Below, piece after piece: positions 10,532 through 19,823 of a stretch of 64,000 nucleotides of DNA (position 1 is its first letter; each line of letters opens with the position of its first letter). This stretch comes from Rhynchopus euleeides (Eukaryota; Euglenozoa; Diplonemea; Diplonemida; Diplonemidae). The stretch is from assembly GCA_963210315.1 (NCBI GenBank), contig OY723238.1, forward strand, positions 2,232,001 through 2,296,000, read 5' to 3'. Both the position numbers and the translations under genes were made by a program. The notes beneath the pieces were generated by a model. It was not told the DNA's origin. It was given only the letters and a program-made list of their open reading frames with translations, and did not search any database.

Positions 10532-10794
10532 GTGTAGAAGCGTCAACGCAACAAACAAAAGGAAATTCATCAGAGCGGTTGTAGCTGTGAAGTGATAGGG
10601 CGCTTTTTAAGCACACTCGTGTGAGCGGAAAGCGCCCCACCACAGCTGCAACCAAACGTGCTCTATACACTAACCCCACCCTTCATCAGGCTCAGGGTGT
10701 GATCAGTTCAGGGTTTTGTGTGTAGAAGCGTCAACGCAACAAACAAAAGGAAATTCATCAGAGCGGTTGTAGCTGTGAAGTGATAGGGCGCTTT
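10532..10794 (+). repeat. Right split repeats B1-A2-B2 of VIPER-like element 1
   Basis: B1 is 10532-10606, A2 10604-10744 and B2 10720-10794. B1 and B2 both run from GTGTAGAAGCGTCAACGC to GATAGGGCGCTTT; A2 repeats 6070-6210. The overlapping arrangement is the diagnostic right end of split-direct-repeat YR elements. Confidence 0.85.
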
Positions 10795-10941
10795 CTGTCT
10801 CAGACGGGTGGTGAAGGGGTGGATGGTGAGCGGGAGACGGGGCCACCAGGGAAATCAGAGACGGACAGAACGGAGGTCTCACAATCGCAGTCAGGGGAGC
10901 CTGGTAATGGAACAGAACCAGAGCCTGACGGAACCACTTGA
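10795..10941 (+). pseudogene. Displaced 3' end of the host USP gene
   Basis: Directly after the retroelement a 49-codon open stretch runs to a TGA at 10939-10941. It is rich in Gly, Glu, Ser and Thr, like the tail of the upstream USP frame (4105-6068), and is in the right place to be its original end. The assignment rests on position and composition only; no domain is present. Confidence 0.45.
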
Positions 10942-11518
10942 CTATATGCCAAGTGAGTGCCGCGTGGGGTGAGCTACGACCACGTGATGATGAAGGCTTG
11001 AACAAGAGATGAAGCGTTTAGTGTATACGAATGTGTGAGGTGAGTGTGTATGCTGACGGACGTGACGGAACGTGATGAATATTTTGTTTTCTAAAACGAA
11101 TTTCCCCCCCCCCCCCTCCCCCCGGAACCTGAGAATGTGACCGCCTACCCAATGGTGTTTACACAAAGGAGTTCAGCGTGTTAAACCCCATTCTCTGTTC
11201 CCAAGGCAGAGCGGCGATGTGTACCCAGAGTGTACGTACGTGCACATGGCTCTGCAGATACGCTGAGTGGTGAGGGGCATGCCTGTTTTCCCTTTTGTTT
11301 CCATTATCTTGTCTTCAGAACGAACACACGAATGAAACAAAAACCATAACAGAACGCCCCCACCCCTGATGTATGTTTTTTCTCAACCATTTCCCCCCCC
11401 CCCCCTCCCCCAACCCCCGTTTTTGCTATGTCTTTTGATATGGTTCTTTCCCCCTTTTTTCCCCCCCCCCCCCCACCCGACAAGCGAATCAGCAGTGTGT
11501 ATCTGTACACAGAAATAA
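10942..11518. other. Gene-free stretch after the USP gene
   Basis: No gene is supported. It holds three poly-C runs (about 11106-11124, 11394-11412, 11460-11477). The 106-bp stretch 11179-11284 starts TGTTAAACCCCATTCTCTG and ends with GTGGTGAGGGGCATGCCT; both ends recur in the left arm of the giant transposon at 21112-21230. Confidence 0.5.
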
Positions 11519-12221
11519 ACCAATAACATGACAGTAGAGAGGCGCTCCTCACAGAGACCCGCGTACCGCTCCCGGGCACGGACGTCGTTGTGGGCAGGGC
11601 ATTCCCAGAAGAGATGCGTGACGGTTTCGGGGGAGCCCGTATCGCAATTCCGGCAGAGGCGGTCGCTACCCGGCTCCGGCTGTGTTGCTGTGAGGGGTAG
11701 GGGCACCTCACCCGAGTCGTCGAGGACATCGAACTCGGACGGGGCTGAGCTCGACGAGTCGTCGTCATCATCGGTGTCACCGGCAGCGTCGCCGTCCGCG
11801 GGTGCTGTGGCGTGGTCGGCAGCGGTCACAGGAGGTGGAGTAGGAGCGGTCGAGCGCTCGGCCTCCGGCCCGTCAGGCGCGGAGTCCGTCGCAGCCCCAA
11901 GCTTATTGCGTCCCCAGCGGTCTGCCAGGAACACGCCCCCAACAATAATGCAGCGCATCGCAGCGGCGAGCACAGGATCCCCACACGATAGCCAGAAGTC
12001 GTTTGTCAGCACGGTGTCAACGCCGTCCTCCACACCGCCGAAGGAGGGTCTGGAGATAGCAAGCCTTCGCCAGATGTTGTGACGCAGCGCCTCGCGTAGC
12101 ACATGGTTCCGTGCCGCCACTTCGAGTGAAAGCAGTGGTTCGGAACCTCCTGGAGCAGATATGAGGGAAACATCATCGCCGCAGGTGAGGGAGGCCGGCG
12201 GCAGTCCTTTTTTGAGCGCAA
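11519..12221 (-). pseudogene. LINE (non-LTR retrotransposon) ORF2 C-terminal remnant
   Basis: On the minus strand a frame ending near 11383 and open back past 12120 carries the motif LCRNCDTGSPETVTHLFWEC followed by P, which is the CxxC-x-ET-x2-H-x4-C zinc motif at the C terminus of many LINE reverse transcriptases. The sequence upstream of it (an acidic Asp/Ser run and Pro/Ala-rich linker) is not recognisable, and no RT motif is seen. The CT microsatellite follows within a few bases of its upstream limit, so the remnant is cut there. The poly-C tracts on its downstream side may be part of its old 3' end. Confidence 0.55.
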
Positions 12222-12230
12222 GCCCGATAG

Positions 12231-12613
<383 letters not shown>

Positions 12614-12743
12614 GTGTGCTTTAAGTGTGAACATCCCTACGACAGACACCCGCACCCATCTCTCTCACTCTCTTTGTTAGTCAACGAGTTGAAGCACCTT
12701 TGGTGCGTCTTGGGGGGTCACTAGGAGGCGAGATCTGAGGAAG

Positions 12744-13455
12744 TATCGCGGGTGAGGAGACGCATTTTGGGTGGGCAGGCTGCCCTCTCTTACCCTTTTT
12801 GTGTGTTACCACTTGCTGGCAGAGCTTCCAGCAAGGTTGGAAGGGAGCCTCTGAGGACACTCACCACCGTTCAGCAGTCCGGCTTCGGTGGCGGTTTCCT
12901 CACGGGTCCCCCGTGCGTATCGACAGTTCTACTGCAGACAACTTCCCTTCTCACCCCATCCGGGGTTGCCCTCTGATTCATACCGCCTCCTAAAGTGACC
13001 CCTCTCTTGCTGTGTCTCTCTCTCCCTCCACACCTAACACTCTGCTGACCGAATCTGTCCGGAAACTGTTGCCCCCAGCCTGTGCGGCAGATGGCACCGG
13101 TGTGCTCTGCGCTTCTATCCACGATATTAAGCATTCCTCCTGCACATACGGGGCAAGTGCTGTACAGGCTGCCGCCGGTTTCGGTCACCTCCCCCGCCCC
13201 CCTCCCCAGAAGGGCCCGGAAGAAGGCGGCTGGCCCACCCACCCACATGTGTTCGATTTCCCCCACCCCCTCCCCTGATGGTGAAGCCCTAGGCCTACAG
13301 CATGTTCTGTTGGTGATTCGCAAAGAATGCAGGGTGTGTGTGACCTCGATTGTGTCTGTTGGCATGCTCTTGACGTTCCCACCACCGCTTCACCCACAAC
13401 AGAGCCTCTTGCAGCAACACCGTGAGGTTGTCGTTGAGGGGAAGAGAGGGGAAGG
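12744..13455 (+). promoter_or_regulatory. Upstream block of W-gene run 1
   Basis: The 712 bp before W1 recur colinearly, with few substitutions, at 37704-38415 before W5; the last 173 bp (13283-13455) recur without indels at 55807-55979 before W9. So each run of four W genes starts with this block. It is pyrimidine-rich with several AG dinucleotides after C/T runs (for example around 13380-13400), which would suit transcription start or trans-splice acceptor signals, but no motif identifies it. Short frames exist on both strands; the changes between the two full copies are mostly non-synonymous in the longest one, so I do not call a gene. Confidence 0.5.
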
Positions 13456-14707
13456 ATGGAAGTGTCAGTGCGTCATGTGGAGAGCGGGCGGAGCTGTGTC
13501 GTCGGTGTTGCGGATGGCGGGACCGTGCTCAGCCTGAAGGCGGATGCGGTCAAGGAGATGTTCGCGGGTTCCATCAACGCAGACCGGGAGGCTGCAGGGC
13601 TGGCGGCACGCATCGAAGGGTGTGACGAGGACCTGGACGATGCAGAGCGCGTTGCCAACACGGGTCTCGAGGTTGGGGATCCTGTCCAGCTCGTCCGCAG
13701 GTGGCCACACGTCAACGCTCCCGCTGTCTACAACCCTGGACATGGGGAGGACGCAGAGAACATCACACTGTCGAGGTGTGGCACCCTGTGTTCAGTGGGG
13801 TACAAGTCAGGACACATCACTGTGTTTGACACCACGACTGCTGATGAGGTGGCGGACCTCACACATGGGGCTGGGGCCATTTTCTCCACTGCGTTCTCAG
13901 TCTGTGGGACGTGGCTGGCAACGTGCTCACAGGACAGCACCATCTGCGTGTGGCTGACAGCAACATGGGAACAGGTGTGACAACAAAAAACACCCCCCCC
14001 CCCCCCAATGTTGTGACAAGCAAAACTTGTAAGTTCTGCAGGAATTTACACATTCTTAAACCTTGATACCAAGACATAAATGGGAACAGGTGTGGTGTCT
14101 GGAGGAGCACGACGCAAAGGTGTGGAGTGCAGGGTGGACATACTGTGGACGTCTCGTGTCGGGTGACGAAGATGGGAAGGTGTGTGTGTGGGACTTCGAG
14201 GGCACACCAAGTGCCACAGTGCTGGAGGGGCACAGCGCGGCTGTTTATGGAATTGCAGTGTCAACTACGAGGATCTTCAGCGGGTCAGGCGACAAGACCA
14301 TCCGTGTGTATGACATCAGCACCCTCACCCACACCGACACCCTGTCTGAGCACACAGATTCTGTATTCCACATCGCCCTGACGAAGGACGAGCAGCAACT
14401 GGTGTCGTGCTCTTCTGACAAGTCACTGAAGGTGTGGTGCACAACCACCCTCACCTGCATCCGCTCTGTGGTCCTGTCTAATGCCCCGCCCCTGCTCGCC
14501 GTGTCACAGCCAGGTGATGTTGTGGTAGTGTCCTTTGACGATCACACAGAGTTGTACAACCTCAGAACCTTGGAGTGCTTGGGACAAGTGGAGTCAAATG
14601 GTGACGGTGTTGCACTCAGCCCGTGTGGGAGGTGGGTCTTCACACCAATCAACCCTTCTGTGAATGTGCGTGCTGTGTGTGACGTTCCGCGTGAAGGCAG
14701 CACTTAG
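13456..14707 (+). CDS. W1: ubiquitin-like/WD40 repeat protein with one cis-intron
   Basis: With the 115-bp intron 13975-14089 removed, the frame codes 378 residues like the intact paralogues. Residues 1 to about 90 start MEVSVRHVESGRS and read like a ubiquitin-like beta-grasp fold (TVLSLKADAV, a middle helix, LDDAERVANTGLEVGDPVQLV). This is inference from pattern. Seven WD40 blades follow, with strand-c motifs such as ITVFD, ICVW, VCVWD, IRVYD and LKVW and GH motifs before the next strand. No signal peptide or membrane segment is seen, so it is probably cytosolic or nuclear. Blade signatures are HSAAVYG, HTDSVFH, SSDKS and SFDDHTELY. The ATG is the first in frame and aligned in all paralogues. 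It is first gene of run 1; the spacer to W2 is 331 bp. Confidence 0.85.
13975..14089 (+). other. GT-AG intron in W1 created by insertion with target-site duplication
   Basis: The 14-mer TGGGAACAGGTGTG occurs at 13966-13979 and again at 14081-14094, and once at this place in every other W gene. The 115 bp between equivalent points form a GT...AG intron whose donor (CAG/GTGTGA) and acceptor (AACAG/GT) lie in the two copies of the duplicated target. Splicing restores the paralogue sequence exactly and skips a TGA at 13978; reading through would end the protein after 174 residues. The interior holds a run of 16 or so C and AT-rich sequence with a CTTAAAC just before the acceptor region. It matches the behaviour of introner-type insertions. 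Confidence 0.75.
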
Positions 14708-15038
14708 GCAACCTCTTCTGCTTGTGTGCTTGCGGTGCACTGCCTTGCTCGTTGCCTCCCAGCACAGCACCTCCTGACCCTGCTGGTTGGAGGCAGCGTG
14801 CACTGCATCTGAGGTGCGACTGCTCAGAATGACACAGTGCTTCCAGACTGCCTCTGCCCCCACCCTCCCAAGCCACTCCAACCACCCTGCCCCTTGATCC
14901 TTTCTGTACGCTACATCACGTCCCTGTGTTTGCTGTTCCCCACTGTGCCGACCAACATGCCACATTCACCCATGTCAGAAGAGCACGTGTGTGCGTGAGG
15001 ACCGTGGGGTTGTCGTTGAGGGGAAGAGAGGGGGAACT
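14708..15038 (+). repeat. W-gene spacer module (3' UTR, polypyrimidine tract and leader)
   Basis: This spacer is repeated after nearly every W gene: starts at 16178, 19506, 35640, 39553, 42854, 44293, 45762, 57126 and 60110, and a displaced copy after the inserted piece at 58687. It begins right after the TAG with GGCAACCTCTTCTGCTTG, contains a CCCCCACCCTCCCAAGCCCC pyrimidine tract, and ends with a leader containing GTTGTCGTTGAGGGG just before the ATG. The C/T-rich part followed by AG (for example CATGTCAG at about 14972-14979) would suit trans-splicing of a polycistronic transcript, but this is inference. Confidence 0.7.
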
Positions 15039-16177
15039 ATGGAAGTGTCGGTGCGTCATGTGGAGAGCGGGCGGAGCTGTGTCGTCGGTGTTGCGGATGG
15101 CGGGACCGTGCTCAGCCTGAAGGCGGATGCGGTCAAGGAGATGTTCGCGGGTTCCATCAACGCAGACCGGGAGGCTGCAGGGCTGGCGGCACGCATCGAA
15201 GGGTGTGACGAGGACCTGGACGATGCAGAGCGCGTTGCCAACACGGGTCTCGAGGTTGGGGATCCTGTCCAGCTCGTCCGCAGGTGGCCACACGTCAAGA
15301 TCCCTGCTGCCTACAACCCTGGACATGGGGAGGACGCAGAGAACATCACACTGTCGAGGTGTGGCACCCTGTGTTCAGTGGGGTACGCCGAAGGACACAT
15401 CACTGTGTTTGACACCACGACTGCTGATGAGGTGGCGGACCTCACACATGGGGACGGGGCCATTTTCTCCACTGCGTTCTCAGTCTGTGGGAGGTGGCTG
15501 GCAACGTGCTCACAGGACAAGACCATCTGCGTGTGGCGGACAGCAACGTGGGAACAGGTGTGGTGTCTGGAGGAGCACGACGCAGAGGTGTGGAGTGCAG
15601 GGTGGACACACTGTGGACGTCTCGTGTCGGGTGACGGAGATGGGAAGGTGTGTGTGTGGGACTTGGAGGGCACACCAAGTGCCACAGTGCTGGAGGGGCA
15701 CAGCGGTTCTGTTTATGGGATTGCAGTGTCAACTACGAGGATCTTCACCGGTTCAGACGACAAGACCATCCGTGTGTATGACATCAGCACCCTCACCCAC
15801 ACCGACACCCTGTCTGAGCACACTGGCGCTGTGAACCACATCGCCCTGACGAACGCGACGAGCAGCACCTGGTGTCGTGCTCCAATGACAACTCTCTGAA
15901 GGTGTGGTGCACAACCACCCTCACCTGCATCCGTTCTGTGGTCCTTTCTGATTGCCCATATGTGCTTGCCGTGTCACAGCCAGGTGATGTTGTGGTAGTG
16001 TCCTTTTATTACCACGCGAAGTTGTTCTGCCTCAGCACCTTGGAGTGCTTGGGACAAGTGAAGTCAAAGTGTCCCGGTGTTGCACTCAGCCCGTGTGGGA
16101 GGTGGGTCTTCACACCAAGCAACTCTTCTGTGAATGTGTGTGCTGTGTGTGACGTTCCGGGTGAGGGTAGCACTTAG
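15039..16177 (+). pseudogene. W2: ubiquitin-like/WD40 paralogue, frameshifted
   Basis: The gene has the same ATG context and N-terminal domain as W1, and the first four blades are intact (signatures HGDGAIFST, HSGSVYG, SDDKT, HTGAVNH). Around 15853-15858 it has two extra bases (GACGAACGCGACGAG where paralogues have GACGAACGACGAG), which shifts the frame and ends the protein at 15899 after 286 residues from the ATG. The rest of the gene, blades 5 to 7, continues in the other frame to the normal TAG at 16177, so the lesion is recent and may be a single event. A sequencing error cannot be excluded. Confidence 0.8.
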
Positions 16178-16540
16178 GCAACCTCTTCTGCTTGTGTGCT
16201 TGCGGTGCACTGCCTTGCTCGTTGTCTCCCAGCACAGCACCTCCTGACCCTGCTGGTTGGAGGCAGCGTGTACTGCATCTGAGGTGCGACTGCTCAGGAT
16301 GACACAGTGCTTCCAGACTGCCTCTGCCTCCACCCTCTCAAGCCCCTGCCCCCTTGCTTTGGATGTGCGCACATTCACACCGACCATCATCAGTCAAAAC
16401 AGGTGAGGTTTATTCACCCAGGTTTGGCGCACAAACAACGCCTTATCATTTTTGCTAGTTACGAGCGACTAAGCGTAGCGAAGTCGCGAAGTAACGAAGG
16501 ACATCGTACGACTGCAGCTTTATATGAATCACCTTCATGC

Positions 16541-16584
16541 CAAAGGCTGTGCAAACCCCTTCACAGGGGTTTGCACAGCCTTTG
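16541..16584. repeat. Perfect 20-bp inverted repeat hairpin
   Basis: CAAAGGCTGTGCAAACCCCT at 16541-16560 is followed by the loop TCAC and its exact reverse complement at 16565-16584. Neither a T run nor a GC-only stem of terminator type follows. It is probably a foldback element or the end of one. Confidence 0.85.
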
Positions 16585-16993
16585 ACACAGGAGTGTGCGC
16601 TCAACTAAAGTAGCCCGGTCTGTCTTTCTTGCAGTTGCTGGGCAGGGTGTTTCTCTTAAAGAATAAGAAAGGAGTACGATTTTTGCAACCCCTCCTCCTC
16701 CGTCGCACATGCTTCCACGACCGTCACAGAATGGTCAATTGTGATGCAAACGGGCTTCACATTTCAAAGGCATCTGTTTCAGATTCATCCTCCGAACATC
16801 GGTGAGGTAGCAGTCCCAGTGGCAAGATACTTTCCCGTCTGCTGGACACAGCGGTGTTGGGTACATGGTGGTACCGATGCGACGAGCGCTCTGATCATGA
16901 TCCTCCTCATTGGGGTGCTTGCAGCGGTGTTTAGCTTCCTTCTGGGGAGCCTCCGGCCTTCAGTTTTCACATGTCTTTCCCTACCTACCTCCC

Positions 16994-17046
16994 CCCTTGT
17001 AATTGTCCGCCTCGGGGCCTCCTCGGGGGGCGGACAATTACAAGGG
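16994..17046. mobile_element. Miniature foldback element, 53 bp
   Basis: CCCTTGTAATTGTCCGCC at 16994-17011 has its exact inverse at 17029-17046, with a 17-bp GC-rich interior. The same terminal repeat occurs at 17799-17876. Confidence 0.6.
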
Positions 17047-17798
17047 TTATACTGGGTACTAAGGCCTGCAGTGCGAATGGTTGGGTTGGCAGGAGCTGGA
17101 GGTGTTAGGTGACCACCTAGCACCCCTGCTGATGTCGGTGGGCAACACAGAAAATGGGCGCACGAGCAGGTCATCCCGCTTGTGCCCGGCGCCACCAGAA
17201 AGCTGTGCCATGCAGTGGAAAGTGGCGAGTGGTCCTCTGAGGAAACTGATCGAACCGTGCACAACACGCTGGTTGGTGTTCACAGCATGCACAGGCGCAC
17301 CGCGTGCCCATCCGTAGCCGCGGTCCGCAGAGCACAACAGCCTCCTTCCATCCCACCTAAAGTGGCCCGATTCACTGCCTCGCTCTGTTGCAAGCGATGT
17401 ATTGCAGGAGCGTGCTCTGCCCAACCTTCCAATCGCGGGTCATCCACATCCTCTTCTGCTGAAAACTTGCAAATGTCTGCCAACCAAGCCTGGGTGTGAT
17501 TCTCCCCAGATGCATCTGCTGTCCCACCTCTCCTCGCCCGCTCCACACCCTACCGTCGGGTGGGGTGCGGAGCGCGGCTGAGGAGGGCTGGGGCAGCAAA
17601 CAAGGCGGGGATGAGGGCGAGAGTGGGGCTCCCGCCTGCGTGATAAGGGCCCCGCAATCACCCCTCGCGACTCCCCTATCACCCCCTGGGGGTGGTAGGG
17701 GTGAGTAGCGAGAGCCCTGGCCACACAGAGCGCACAAACACTACGGAATGTGCCTCTGTTGTGTTGTGTGCACGCTGCAGCCAGTGGTACAGGCTAAT

Positions 17799-17876
17799 CC
17801 CTTGTAATTGTCCGCCTGACCTAGCAAATGTCCGCCTCGGCCAAAAATGCCAAAATGGGGCGGACAAATACAAGGG
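17799..17876. mobile_element. Miniature foldback element, 78 bp, same family
   Basis: CCCTTGTAATTGTCCGCC at 17799-17816 pairs with 17859-17876 with one mismatch. The interior differs in length from the 53-bp copy and contains a further AATGTCCGCCTCGG. Confidence 0.6.
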
Positions 17877-18368
17877 GGGGGGTAGGGAGGGGGGGGGGGT
17901 AGCTTTCTTCGGGGGAGCCTCCGGCCTTCAGTTTTCACATGTCTTTCCCTACTTTCAAAAAACAAGGGATCAGATCACGCCCGTGTGGTGTGACATGGAT
18001 AACGGCTTGTTTTGCGTTCTCGGACAGCGGTCTCTCGTGGACTTTTGTACGACGCAGACCCGCTGATCCAACGTTGCCAAGGAAAGTGTCTCAATGGTTG
18101 AGGTGTGCGTGCGCCAGTCGTGTTTTCCCGCTGACCAGTCTCCTGGTCTCGAGCAAAGAAGGCTGTTGGAAGCACAGGTTGCTCCTCAGGATGACAGTGC
18201 TTCCACACAGCTTCTGCCCCCACCCTGCAAAGCCCCTCCAACCTCGCTTCCCCTTGCCCTGTGCCGTGTCACACGAGTTGCTTGTCGTCACAGCACCATC
18301 ACCTTTCAGAAGTGTACGTCAGTGCGTGAGGACCGTCGGGTTGTCGTTGAGGGGAAGAGAGGGGAAGG

Positions 18369-19505
18369 ATGGAAGTGTCAGTGCGTCATGTGGAGAGCGG
18401 GCGGAGCTGTGTCGTCGGTGTTGCGGATGGCGGGACCGTGCTCAGCCTGAAGGCGGATGCGGTCAAGGAGATGTTCGCGGGTTCCATCAACGCAGACCGG
18501 GAGGCTGCAGGGCTGGCGGCACGCATCGAAGGGTGTGACGAGGACCTGGACGATGCAGAGCGCGTTGCCAACACGGGTCTGGAGGACGGAGATAGTGTTC
18601 AGTTGGTGCGGAGGTGGTCACACGTCAACGCTCCGGCTGTCTACAATAGTGTCCATGAGGTCATCCGAGTCGGGTGTATCACACTGTCCGGGTGTGGCAC
18701 CCTGTGTTCTGTGGCGTACGGTAAAGGGCACGTCACTGTGTTTGACACCACGACTGCTGGTGTGGTGGCGGACCTCACACCTGGGGAGGGATACACTTGG
18801 CACACAGTATTCTCGGTCTGCAAAACGTGGCTGGCAACGTGCTCATACAGCACCATCTGCGTGTGGCTGACAGCAACGTGGGAACAGGTGTGGTGTCTGG
18901 AGGAGCACGACACAGCGGTGTTTTCTGCCGGGTGGACACACTGTGGACGTCTCGTGTCGGGTGACTTTGATGGGAAGGTGTGTGTGTGGGACTTGGAGGG
19001 CACACCAAGTGCCACAGTGCTGGAGGGACACAGCGATATTGTATACGGGATTGCAGTGTCAACTACGAGGATCTTCACCGGGTCATCCGACAAGACCATC
19101 CGCGTGTATGACATCAGCACCCTCACCCACACCGACACCCTGTCTGAGCACACAGACCCTGTGAGCCACATCGCCCTGACGAAGGACGAGCAACACCTGG
19201 TGTCGTGCTCTGATGACAAGTCACTGAAGGTGTGGTGCACAACCACCCTCACCTGCATCCGTTCTGTGGTCCTGTCTAATGCCCCTCCCCTGCTCGCCGT
19301 GTCACAGCCAGGTGATGTTGTGGCAGTGTCCTTTGGAGGTCACACCAAGTTGTTCAGCCTCAGCACCTTGGAGTCCTTGGGACAAGTGGAGTCAAAGGGT
19401 GAAGGTGTTGCACTCAGCCCGTGTGGGAGGTGGGTCTTCACACCAAACAACTCTTCTGTGAATGTGTGTGCTGTGTGTGACGTTCCGCGTGAGAGCAGCA
19501 CTTAG
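18369..19505 (+). CDS. W3: ubiquitin-like/WD40 protein, intact
   Basis: An uninterrupted 378-residue frame and a good reference for the family. The N-terminal domain (about residues 1-70) matches the other copies; from GLEDGDSVQLV on it begins to differ, earlier than in the paralogues. Variable cassettes are NSVHEVIRVGC before blade 1, PGEGYTWHT, HDTAVFSAG, HSDIVYG, SSDKT, HTDPVSH, SDDKS and SFGGHTKLF. One residue is missing in blade 2 (CSYSTICVW). It is preceded by a spacer end with CACCTTTCAG, shared with W8, and followed by the usual spacer and W4. Confidence 0.85.
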   Translation: MEVSVRHVESGRSCVVGVADGGTVLSLKADAVKEMFAGSINADREAAGLAARIEGCDEDLDDAERVANTGLEDGDSVQLVRRWSHVNAPAVYNSVHEVIRVGCITLSGCGTLCSVAYGKGHVTVFDTTTAGVVADLTPGEGYTWHTVFSVCKTWLATCSYSTICVWLTATWEQVWCLEEHDTAVFSAGWTHCGRLVSGDFDGKVCVWDLEGTPSATVLEGHSDIVYGIAVSTTRIFTGSSDKTIRVYDISTLTHTDTLSEHTDPVSHIALTKDEQHLVSCSDDKSLKVWCTTTLTCIRSVVLSNAPPLLAVSQPGDVVAVSFGGHTKLFSLSTLESLGQVESKGEGVALSPCGRWVFTPNNSSVNVCAVCDVPRESST

Positions 19506-19823
19506 GCAACCTCTTCTGCTTGTGTGCTTGCGGTGCACTGCCTTGCTCGTTGCCTCGCAGCACAGCACCTCCTGACCCTGCTGGTTGGAGGCAGCGTGCA
19601 CTGCATCTGAGGTGCGACTGCTCAGGATGACACAGTGCTTCCAGACAGCCTCTGGCCCCACCCTCCCAAGCCCCTCCCACCACACTGCCCCTTGATCCTT
19701 TCTGCATCACGTCCCTCTGTTTGCTGTTCCCCACTGTGCCCACCAACACGGCACATTCACCCACAACAGAGCCTCTTGCAGCAACACCGTGGGGTTGTCG
19801 TTACAGGGGAAGGGAGGGTAACC

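Larger units (their letters stand above)
6070..10794 (+). mobile_element. VIPER-like (DIRS superfamily) YR retroelement 1, looks whole
   Basis: A YR retroelement with split direct repeats in the order A1-ORFs-B1-A2-B2. A1 is 6070-6210, B1 10532-10606, A2 10604-10744, B2 10720-10794. The two A copies look identical over 141 bp and the two B copies over 75 bp, so the insertion is young. Three genes lie inside in the order Gag-like, tyrosine recombinase, RT-RNase H. That order is the one known from VIPER of trypanosomatids and differs from DIRS-1 and Ngaro. There is no target duplication, as expected for YR integration. It sits at the 3' end of the host USP gene. All three reading frames are open, so the element looks whole. 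Confidence 0.85.
16310..18170. other. Inserted gene-free region between W2 and W3
   Basis: The normal spacer is broken at about 16340 and resumes at about 18170. Nothing inside is convincingly coding on either strand. It holds a 44-bp perfect hairpin (16541-16584), two foldback elements (16994-17046 and 17799-17876), and a direct repeat of about 40 bp, GAGCCTCCGGCCTTCAGTTT onward, near 16950 and 17919. Confidence 0.55.

Noticed and set aside
12871-13365. Minus-strand 164-codon frame conserved at 37831-38325
   Set aside because: Conservation comes from recent duplication; the changes between the copies are mostly replacements and no domain is recognised.
13473-13715. 80-codon minus-strand and 137-codon plus-strand frames repeated in every W gene
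   Set aside because: They are shadows of the W coding sequence; their repetition follows from its nucleotide identity.
16785-17737. Several minus-strand frames between W2 and W3
   Set aside because: No recognisable motifs; the region is a patchwork of foldbacks and repeats.
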